A model generated the notes under the pieces. That model was not told where the DNA came from and ran no database searches. It was given only the letters and a program-made list of their open reading frames with translations. From Thalassarchaeum sp002495735 (GTDB lineage: Archaea; Thermoplasmatota; Poseidoniia; Poseidoniales; Thalassarchaeaceae), in assembly GCA_937911265.1 (NCBI GenBank), contig CALDRG010000003.1, positions 1 to 6,807 on the forward strand: a stretch of DNA of 6,807 bases. Reading direction: 5' to 3'. Shown here piece after piece: positions 1 through 5,600 of this stretch. Each line of letters begins with the position of its first letter. Position 1 is the stretch's first letter. A program made the position numbers and the translations under genes.

Positions 1-329
1 TCGACCTCTCTGACCTCTCCACCGCATTCTCCGAAGCTAGGATGCTCTCGGACCAGAGGAGGCTCGCCGACTCCGTCGAGGGGCAATCTCAAAACATTTC
101 AATGAAGGTCACAACAGCCCCCGAACGCACCTTCGGAATAGGTGTGGACGACGCCTATAGGGGTGGAAGCACTGTTATTGCCGAAATCCCCGGTGTCGGG
201 GAGGTCGAGATCCGACTTCGAAACGATGCCGATTCGAGCTTGTTCCAAAGCGGCTCCGAGCACTCGCTGGACACATCATTCACCGGGTGGAACGGTATCC
301 GCAAGCGACTGATACTGAGCGCTCAGTGA
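1..329 (+). CDS. Hypothetical protein, C-terminal fragment (5' end outside window)
   Basis: The frame is open from the left edge (first full codon at position 3) to a TGA at 327-329, giving about 108 residues with no need for a start inside the window. An internal ATG at 42 exists, but the frame continues upstream without a stop, so I read this as the end of a longer gene. The first 35 or so residues are polar and helix-like (LSDLSTAF, ARMLSDQRRLADSVEG). The remainder alternates short hydrophobic stretches with Gly and charged residues, as in a beta-rich domain (STVIAEIPGVGEVEIRLRN). An amphipathic helix followed by a beta domain would be compatible with an exported, pilin-like or surface-anchored protein, but no diagnostic motif is visible and the N-terminus is missing. 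The last 7 bases overlap the 3' end of the convergent epimerase-like gene. I do not recognise the family. Confidence 0.6.
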   Translation, partial: DLSDLSTAFSEARMLSDQRRLADSVEGQSQNISMKVTTAPERTFGIGVDDAYRGGSTVIAEIPGVGEVEIRLRNDADSSLFQSGSEHSLDTSFTGWNGIRKRLILSAQ

Positions 330-1168
330 CCCGCAGCCTCGAAGGCCTCAGCAATCATCTCCTCAAGGCTGATCTGTGGCCTGAAGCCAAACCTCTCCTC
401 AAGCACCCATGCATCGACGATTCCGAAGACCTCTCCCTCATCGCTCTGTCCGAACTCTGGGTCGCACCCGGTCCTCTGCTTATAGGACGCCGCTAAGTCC
501 TCCATTGAGATTCCCTTGCCCGAGCCGACTGCAATGCTCTCTCTAGTCGGAGGCGGACTTGAAAGAACTGCATCGACCACTCTGACTAGGTCTTGGACGT
601 GGATGAAGTCCTTGAGATCGGATCCATCTCCCGGGATGTTGATCCAGCCAATCTGGCACTCCTCAGCCCATCTATGTAACAGGCCGTTGCCAGGCGGACC
701 TTCCAGAGGTACACCTTGGACATTCGATGCCCTGATGATACTCACAGGCCGTTCAGCCTCAGCCCGTTCCAACGCGTTCTCCTCCACCCACAACTGCCCC
801 TCGGCCGCGATGTCACGAGGGGCTAGTGTGGACTCGAGTCCGTAGTACGAATCTCCAGGATTCCACTGTGGGTGTACACGCAGGGTCCCTAGGATTACCA
901 GATGTAGCCTACCGTGCCTATCGACTGCATCTAGAATCGGTCTGGAGGCCTCCATCATCGAGATGTAAGCCTCCCTGTCAGTACGCCCCACCGAGGTGTC
1001 GATGGGGCGCGAATTGATGTGTATCAGGGCGCGGCAAGGAGTTAGCATGGCATCGAGAGAGGTGGCGTCAGAAAGCACCTCATCAGGCACCACTACAGCG
1101 GAGGCACCGAGCATTTCAGCGATGTAAGGTGCGACGAACGCGTCAGATGCCGAGATTGCGACCTTCAT
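323..1168 (-). CDS. Degenerate extended-SDR / NAD-dependent epimerase-dehydratase-like protein
   Basis: 281 residues, slightly shorter than the 300-330 usual for extended short-chain dehydrogenase/reductases, which act on nucleotide sugars and related substrates using NAD(P). Family membership shows best in the C-terminal half. IIRASNVQGVP (about 144-154) matches the usual 'LRxxNVYGP' strand and loop. GDGSDLKDFIHVQDLV (180-195) matches the conserved 'GDGxQxRDFxHVxDL' segment. The N-terminus aligns with the Rossmann start MKVLVTGASGFVG, but all three glycines of GxxGxxG are alanine (positions 7, 10, 13). The catalytic YxxxK is not found where expected (about 105-130); the nearest tyrosines are 108-109 and no lysine follows. 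It may therefore bind a nucleotide poorly or act in a non-catalytic or altered role. The ATG at 1166-1168 is the natural start, with AAGGGAG about 14 bases upstream as a poor Shine-Dalgarno candidate. It is divergent from gcvPA and overlaps the preceding convergent gene by 7 bases. Substrate and pathway cannot be assigned. Confidence 0.8.
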   Translation of the reverse strand: MKVAISASDAFVAPYIAEMLGASAVVVPDEVLSDATSLDAMLTPCRALIHINSRPIDTSVGRTDREAYISMMEASRPILDAVDRHGRLHLVILGTLRVHPQWNPGDSYYGLESTLAPRDIAAEGQLWVEENALERAEAERPVSIIRASNVQGVPLEGPPGNGLLHRWAEECQIGWINIPGDGSDLKDFIHVQDLVRVVDAVLSSPPPTRESIAVGSGKGISMEDLAASYKQRTGCDPEFGQSDEGEVFGIVDAWVLEERFGFRPQISLEEMIAEAFEAAGH

Positions 1169-1208
1169 GTTATCGAGACTGACTCCCTTCGGACGATTAA
1201 GAGTGTGC

Positions 1209-1230
1209 CGGTGGTCCGACTAAGCCACCG
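1209..1230. repeat. Inverted repeat in divergent intergenic region (possible operator or hairpin)
   Basis: CGGTGG at 1209-1214 is the exact reverse complement of CCACCG at 1225-1230, with a 10-base spacer. It lies near the middle of the 122-base gap between the divergent epimerase-like gene and gcvPA, about 60 bases from either start codon. This placement suits a two-way operator or a leader hairpin. The arms are short enough to occur by chance, so a function is only suggested. An A/T-rich GATTAAG at 1195-1201 lies on one side and could serve as a weak TATA-like element for either direction. Confidence 0.3.
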
Positions 1231-1244
1231 ACGAACATTGAAGA

Positions 1245-1284
1245 CTCTCGCTATTCTCCTCGATGCGCCGAGAGGCGGGAGAAT
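1245..1284 (+). promoter_or_regulatory. Candidate leader RNA structure over the gcvPA ribosome binding site
   Basis: Two perfect inverted repeats interleave just before gcvPA. CTCTCG (1245-1250) pairs with CGAGAG (1269-1274), and ATTCTCC (1253-1259) pairs with GGAGAAT (1278-1284). The arm order is that of an H-type pseudoknot, with connecting stretches of 2, 9 and 3 bases. The two stems could also form as alternatives. The right arm of the second stem includes GGGAG (1277-1281), the best Shine-Dalgarno candidate for the GTG start at 1291 (9-base gap), so pairing would hide it. The arms are only 6 and 7 base pairs and no known riboswitch class is recognised. It is relevant only if the transcript starts upstream of 1245. 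Confidence 0.3.
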
Positions 1285-1290
1285 GCCACA

Positions 1291-2658
1291 GTGGACCAAT
1301 TGCCGAATCTCGGAAGAGAGCAAGAGATGCTCAGTGAAATGGGAATGAGTTCGCTCGACGAGTTGTTCTCAGATATTCCCGAAGACATCCGAAGAGACAC
1401 CCCTCTGCCCCTTCGAGGTCCACAGTCCGAGGAGGAGATATGGGCGGACGCCCAGCGACTGCTCGGAGCCAATGTGAGCCTTGACGACAGGCCAAGCTTC
1501 CTCGCAGCCGGACTTGCTAGAAACTTCGTCCCTACGATGGTTGGAATGCTCGCGACCCGCGGAGAGTTCCTGACTTCCTACACTCCCTACCAGCCTGAGG
1601 TCAGTCAGGGGATGCTGCAGGCGATGTGGGAATTCCAGACGATGGTGAGCGAGCTGGTCGGTCTGCCGGTGGCAAACGTCTCGATGTACGACGTATCGAC
1701 AGCAGTGGCAGAGGCCATCACTTGTGCAGTGCGCGTCCATCGGCGTAAATCGACACAGAAAAACGTCGTCTACGTCTCCATGTTTGTGCCTCCTCAAAGG
1801 CTTGAGGTAATCAGGAACTACACTCAGGGCAGCGGTCTAGAGATTAGGATTCTGGAACACCTCGAAGATGGTCACATAGACATGAGCTCCGCTGCCGAGG
1901 CTGCAGGTTGCTGCGCTGTCTATGTGGAGCAACCGAGTGCCTTTGGTATCCTTGATCCCGGTCTGATGGATCTGAAGGCGATGATTGGAGAGGAAACGGC
2001 ACTCATTGTTGGTGTAGACGTCGTATCTCTCGGCATCGTCGAGCCCCCGGGTAACTGGGGTGCAGACATTGTTGTCGGCGAAGGTCAGCCGTTCGGCATC
2101 GGTCCGACCGCCGGCGGGCCGATCTACGGTATCTTCGCCTGCGGCGAGGGATACACTAGGCAGATGCCAGGAAGAATCGTCGGTCTGACGAAAGATGTAG
2201 ACGGAAAACGCGCATTCACACTCACGTTGTCGACACGCGAACAGCACATCCGCAGGCACCGTGCGACCTCGAACATCTGCTCGAACGAGACCCTGATTGC
2301 ACTGATGGGGGCCATGCACATGGCGCTCCTAGGTCCACGCGGTATCGAGAGGCTGGCTCTGCGTGTGGCCTCAGCCACCGAGGCCACGAAGAGAGCGGTC
2401 GCCTCAATCGACGGTATTGAGTTGGTCGATCCTCAGGCATGCAACTTCAGGGAGTTCGCCGTCAGGCTGCCCGGAAAGGCATCAGACGCTCTGGTCCACC
2501 TAGACACCAATGGGGTGCTTGGCGGATTCGATCTAGGAGTCTGGTGGGACGGCATGTCTACATGCCTCCTCATCGGTGCCGACGAGCGCACTAGCGAGTC
2601 TGACATCGAAGCGCTCGTGACAGGACTTTCCTCATGGCTCGAGGGGGCTGGCTCATGA
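1291..2658 (+). CDS. gcvPA: Glycine dehydrogenase (decarboxylating), subunit 1 (P-protein alpha)
   Basis: 455 residues, close to the 440-450 usual for the N-terminal-half subunit of two-part glycine decarboxylases. With GcvPB it decarboxylates glycine and passes the aminomethyl group to the lipoyl arm of GcvH in the cytoplasm. Family hallmarks are the N-terminal MGMSSLDELFSDIPEDIR (17-34), TSYTPYQPEVSQG (95-107) followed by WEFQT and ELVGLPVANVSMYD (121-134), and a C-terminal LIALMGA then LLGPRG segment. The usual GAGxYxHxVP is here AAGLARNFVP (72-81), and the Gly normally after SMYD is Val135. Both look like lineage variation, as the rest of the family pattern is intact. The GTG start at 1291 is preferred over the ATG at 1327 because it gives the family's normal N-terminal length and has GGGAG 9 bases upstream. 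That site may be covered by a leader stem. It is first gene of the rightward cluster and overlaps gcvPB by 4 bases (ATGA). Confidence 0.95.
   Translation: MDQLPNLGREQEMLSEMGMSSLDELFSDIPEDIRRDTPLPLRGPQSEEEIWADAQRLLGANVSLDDRPSFLAAGLARNFVPTMVGMLATRGEFLTSYTPYQPEVSQGMLQAMWEFQTMVSELVGLPVANVSMYDVSTAVAEAITCAVRVHRRKSTQKNVVYVSMFVPPQRLEVIRNYTQGSGLEIRILEHLEDGHIDMSSAAEAAGCCAVYVEQPSAFGILDPGLMDLKAMIGEETALIVGVDVVSLGIVEPPGNWGADIVVGEGQPFGIGPTAGGPIYGIFACGEGYTRQMPGRIVGLTKDVDGKRAFTLTLSTREQHIRRHRATSNICSNETLIALMGAMHMALLGPRGIERLALRVASATEATKRAVASIDGIELVDPQACNFREFAVRLPGKASDALVHLDTNGVLGGFDLGVWWDGMSTCLLIGADERTSESDIEALVTGLSSWLEGAGS
2641..2647 (+). promoter_or_regulatory. Shine-Dalgarno site that decides the gcvPB start
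   Basis: GAGGGGG lies inside the last codons of gcvPA, 7 bases before the ATG at 2655. It supports initiation there by coupled translation, rather than at the in-frame ATG at 2634, which precedes this site. Confidence 0.55.
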
Positions 2659-4166
2659 GCGATCTGTTCGCATTTAACGGCGCCGAGGGCGCAGGTTGGT
2701 CTCAGCCCTCCCCTTCGCTGGGCGATGATGAATCATGGTCCACAGTCCCAGAGTCTCTGCGCCGCGTTTCCCCTCCTGGTTGGCCCAGAGCCAGCGAGCC
2801 GGAACTGGTTCGCCATTACACTTGGTTGTCGAGCCGGAACTTCGGCATCGACACTGGATTCTATCCTCTGGGTTCGTGCACCATGAAGCATAACCCCCGG
2901 CTCAACGAGAGAATCGTCCAACTACCAGGAATAGACCGTATCCACCCCCTGCAACCAGAGCACCAGATACAGGGGCTTCTAGCGATATTCTTTGAGATGC
3001 AGGAGATGCTCGCAATCTGCTCAGGAATGGACGTGGTGACGCTGCAACCGGTTGCGGGGGCGCAGGGAGAATTCACCGCCATGCGCTGCATTCAGGAGTA
3101 CCATCGCAGTATTGGCCAAGATCATCGCGACAAAGTCATCATCCCAGACTCCGCACACGGCACCAACCCCGCTTCGGCAGCGATGTGCGGCTATGACATC
3201 ATAGAAATCCCGAGCGCGACCGACGGCAGAATCGATCTCTCCGCACTTGAGGAAGCACTGGGCGATGACACCGCGGCGATGATGATCACCAACCCCTCTA
3301 CGCTCGGCGTCTTTGAACCCGACATCTCTCGGGTCACCGAGATGGTTCACACAGCCGGCGGTCAGATGTACTACGATGGTGCCAACTTCAATGCCATCCT
3401 AGGCAAGACCGACCCTGGTCGGATGGGTTTCGATGCAGTTCACTACAACTTGCACAAGACCTTCAGCCAGCCACATGGCGGTGGTGGCCCGGGCAGCGGC
3501 CCGATTGGGGTGAAGTCACACCTCGCAACCTTCCTGCCCAGTCCGATAGCCGATCGGAGGGAGCGAGTTGGAGATGACGCTAAGGGAGTGGGCGACGGCT
3601 ACTGGTACGTCTGGAAGGAGGTGGGTGAATCCAGTATCGGTAAGGTTCAGCAGTGGCACGGCAACTCAGGTGCCGTGGTCCGCGCCTGGGCGTTCTACCG
3701 TAGATATGGCAGAGAGCTAGAGCGGATGAGCGAACACGCTGTCTTGAACGCCAACTACCTACGCCACCGTATCTTGAATCCTGACTCGGACACCGCGGAG
3801 AGGATGCACGCGATGCCGCTAGATGGAGTCCCTGCGGAGGTGGTGAAGCACGAATTCACTCTGTCCATGAGCGCTCTGAAGGACGCAGTTGGCGTCACCG
3901 GCAGGGATGTGGCCAAGAGGTTGCTAGACTATGGGGTCATGGCTCCAACGCTATATTTCCCCATGATTGTCCCCGAATGTCTGATGATTGAACCCACTGA
4001 GACTGAATCGAAGGAGGTCATGGACCGTTTCGCCGCTGATTTTCACACGATACTGGGTGAGGACCCAGAGATAGTGACCACCGCACCGCACTCAACTGAT
4101 GTCAGGAGGGTGGATGAGGTATGGGCGGCTCGCAATTTGATTCTCAGACATCCCGGTCCTGAGTGA
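2655..4166 (+). CDS. gcvPB: Glycine dehydrogenase (decarboxylating), subunit 2 (P-protein beta, PLP-binding)
   Basis: 503 residues, in the normal range for the C-terminal-half subunit, which carries pyridoxal phosphate. Signature segments are in order: SEPELVRHYTWLSSRNFGID, then GFYPLGSCTMKHNPRLNE near the N-terminus; HGTNPASAAMCGY (from 168); and the PLP site NLHKTFSQPHGGGGPGSGP, in which Lys268 (codon 3456-3458) should form the Schiff base. The C-terminus has the usual VRRVDEVWAARNLILR. No key residue is missing, so the enzyme should be active with GcvPA. The start at 2655 is chosen because its ATG overlaps the gcvPA stop as ATGA and has GAGGGGG 7 bases upstream. An in-frame ATG at 2634 would add seven residues (MARGGWL) unlike the family. 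The gene ends with tandem stops TGA TAG (4164-4169). GcvT, GcvH and the L protein needed for the full cycle are not in this window. Confidence 0.96.
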   Translation: MSDLFAFNGAEGAGWSQPSPSLGDDESWSTVPESLRRVSPPGWPRASEPELVRHYTWLSSRNFGIDTGFYPLGSCTMKHNPRLNERIVQLPGIDRIHPLQPEHQIQGLLAIFFEMQEMLAICSGMDVVTLQPVAGAQGEFTAMRCIQEYHRSIGQDHRDKVIIPDSAHGTNPASAAMCGYDIIEIPSATDGRIDLSALEEALGDDTAAMMITNPSTLGVFEPDISRVTEMVHTAGGQMYYDGANFNAILGKTDPGRMGFDAVHYNLHKTFSQPHGGGGPGSGPIGVKSHLATFLPSPIADRRERVGDDAKGVGDGYWYVWKEVGESSIGKVQQWHGNSGAVVRAWAFYRRYGRELERMSEHAVLNANYLRHRILNPDSDTAERMHAMPLDGVPAEVVKHEFTLSMSALKDAVGVTGRDVAKRLLDYGVMAPTLYFPMIVPECLMIEPTETESKEVMDRFAADFHTILGEDPEIVTTAPHSTDVRRVDEVWAARNLILRHPGPE

Positions 4167-4206
4167 TAGCCGAAGCGGACAAGACCCGACGACCCTTGCG
4201 GACCTC

Positions 4207-5097
4207 ATGGAAGTGGGGCTGGACCACCAGTGGCTGGTTGGCGAACCTAAGTGGAGGAGGCTTCCAAACGACTCCTCGCAACAAGATACCAAGAGAGGCG
4301 AGTCGAGCCCGCCCAGGTCTTGGTTGAGCACAACTGCTCAGGAGGGTGGTAAGGGATGGGCTAGACAGTGCCTGCAACCCGTCGCCCCGTCGATACTGAT
4401 GCCCCTCGCATGGTCGCCGCTGTTCCTGTTACTCTCTGCTATCCCCCTCATTCTCCCCGATCGTCTCCCTGCCGATGATCAGAGCGTAGCAGCACTGTTC
4501 TTCACTATGGCATGGATATTGATTCTGGTACCGCTCTACCTGGTTCGTTCTGCCCAGCCGATGTCTGAGGACGCACTCCTGTCCTTGCCTTTCGACTGGG
4601 CGACCTTCGCCGGTGCTTCGGTAATTTTCGCCCTTCACATACTGGTGAGCCCAATTCTCGGTTGGGTCTCTTACGCTCTGTTCTGGGTCGCATGGGTCCG
4701 CTCGTTCCGCCAAATCGAACAAATATTGCAGATCCCGGCAGCGAGGTGGCTTCTGCCGATTGACCAGTCAGGTTGGAAATCGTCATCTCAGTTACCTTCT
4801 GAGTGGCAGGTGATTTCCGAGAGCTGGACCACTGGTTCAATCGCCAGAGTGGACTGTGAGTACGGACACTTGGTGATTGCAGGAGCCAGCCGCGGCAGTG
4901 ACCGCTTCCTCGCCCTCGCCCTGCTCGATGGCGCCGGCTTCGTTCACGACCCCTTCTCCGACGGACCAATCGAAAAGGCTCTGGCCATCAGCCTACTGTC
5001 ACAGCCGCCGGTCGCCGACCTTGGACTGGAGTGGCCCAAGAGACTACTCGTTGGCGACGCGCAGAGCAACGACGCCGCCCCGACGGCAGGCATTTGA
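4207..5097 (+). CDS. Hypothetical membrane protein with C-terminal soluble domain
   Basis: 296 residues; I do not recognise the family. Residues 1-58 are polar and rich in charged residues, Ser and Gln, probably cytoplasmic or disordered. Hydrophobic segments follow at about 62-83, 93-113 and 131-164; the last is long enough for two short passes or one re-entrant pair. Residues 165-296 look soluble and mixed alpha/beta (SIARVDCEYGHLVIAGASRGSDRFLAL cut at its strands), with a low-complexity Asp/Ala tail. The ATG at 4207 is the first usual start in this frame, which has a stop at 4138-4140. It has no clear Shine-Dalgarno site, and an in-frame ATG at 4399 would start just inside the first hydrophobic segment, so the N-terminus is uncertain. 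It lies 40 bases after gcvPB and 22 before purE on the same strand, so probably in the same transcript. A transport or membrane-associated role linked to glycine or purine metabolism is only a guess from position. Confidence 0.75.
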   Translation: MEVGLDHQWLVGEPKWRRLPNDSSQQDTKRGESSPPRSWLSTTAQEGGKGWARQCLQPVAPSILMPLAWSPLFLLLSAIPLILPDRLPADDQSVAALFFTMAWILILVPLYLVRSAQPMSEDALLSLPFDWATFAGASVIFALHILVSPILGWVSYALFWVAWVRSFRQIEQILQIPAARWLLPIDQSGWKSSSQLPSEWQVISESWTTGSIARVDCEYGHLVIAGASRGSDRFLALALLDGAGFVHDPFSDGPIEKALAISLLSQPPVADLGLEWPKRLLVGDAQSNDAAPTAGI

Positions 5098-5119
5098 ACC
5101 GACCACGTCCCGGCAGTAC

Positions 5120-5593
5120 ATGGACGTCTGCATACTGCTTGGGTCTAAGACTGATCTGCCGGTCGCCAACAAATGCACTGCCGTGCTCTCTGAGTTCAGC
5201 ATCCCACACGAAGTTAGGGTCGCTTCAGCTCATCGGGCTCCCAAGTACCTAGAGAACGTCGTCTCCTCTGCCATCGAAAATGGATGCCAGATTTTTATTG
5301 GGATGGCAGGGATGGCCGCGGCCCTCCCCGGGGTGGTCGCAGCGATGACCACTCTGCCGGTGATTGGTGTCCCCGTCGGAGGCAAGGTGCCCCTGGATAG
5401 CCTGCTTTCGATAGTCCAAATGCCACCTGGGATGCCTGTAGCAACCGTAGGAGTTGACCGTGGCGATAACGCCGCCGTGCTAGCCATCCAGATGCTCGCT
5501 ATGAGCGATGTCGATCTCGCCTCCAGATTCGCCGAGTGGAGAAAGTCACGCACTGCGAAAGTCATCGCGGACGACGAGTCGCTGAGGGAGTGA
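5120..5593 (+). CDS. purE: Phosphoribosylaminoimidazole carboxylase / N5-CAIR mutase-type PurE
   Basis: 157 residues, the normal length of single-domain PurE, which produces 4-carboxyaminoimidazole ribonucleotide in de novo purine synthesis. Visible motifs are the N-terminal LLGSKTDLPVA (6-16), the catalytic SAHRAP (36-41, His38; usually SAHRTP), AGMAAALPGVVAA (63-75), LPVIGVPV (79-86), LDSLLSIVQMPPGMPVATVG (92-111) and DRGDNAA (113-119). The last block is typical of archaeal PurE. The position that is His in the AAHLPG motif of E. coli-type enzymes is Ala68 here. Whether it acts on N5-CAIR (with PurK) or directly on AIR plus CO2 cannot be told from this window; no purK is present. The ATG at 5120 is chosen because the protein then begins at the family's first beta strand. 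The frame is open far upstream, but that part overlaps the preceding gene and resembles nothing. The guaAB start follows after 7 bases. Confidence 0.93.
   Translation: MDVCILLGSKTDLPVANKCTAVLSEFSIPHEVRVASAHRAPKYLENVVSSAIENGCQIFIGMAGMAAALPGVVAAMTTLPVIGVPVGGKVPLDSLLSIVQMPPGMPVATVGVDRGDNAAVLAIQMLAMSDVDLASRFAEWRKSRTAKVIADDESLRE
5584..5590 (+). promoter_or_regulatory. Shine-Dalgarno candidate for guaAB
   Basis: GAGGGAG sits in the last codons of purE. It is 10 bases before the ATG at 5601 and 7 before a TTG at 5598, so on spacing either codon could be used; they differ by one residue. I prefer the ATG as the stronger start codon. Confidence 0.45.
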
Positions 5594-5600
5594 GATCTTG

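Noticed and set aside
516..1017. Plus-strand open frames opposite the epimerase-like gene
   Set aside because: The minus-strand frame is longer, continuous and has family motifs; the plus-strand translations have none.
1169..1290. Glycine riboswitch upstream of gcvPA
   Set aside because: The leader has short stems but I cannot match the conserved core of the glycine aptamer, and there is no room for a tandem aptamer in 122 bases.
1837..2319. 160-residue minus-strand open frame inside gcvPA
   Set aside because: It lies wholly opposite a well-conserved enzyme gene and its translation, rich in Cys, Arg and His without motifs, resembles a shadow frame.
2634..2654. Upstream ATG start for gcvPB adding MARGGWL
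   Set aside because: The ribosome binding site GAGGGGG lies downstream of this ATG, and the ATGA overlap at 2655 is the usual arrangement for coupled genes.
4505..4969. 154-residue minus-strand open frame opposite the membrane-protein gene
   Set aside because: Very Arg/Ser-rich composition typical of an antisense frame in GC-rich DNA. The plus-strand frame gives clear hydrophobic segments and sits in line with its neighbours.
4877..5119. Long in-frame upstream extension of purE (about 81 residues before the ATG at 5120)
   Set aside because: It overlaps the membrane-protein gene in another frame, is rich in Ser/Pro/Arg like an out-of-frame translation, and PurE proteins begin at the strand encoded from 5120.
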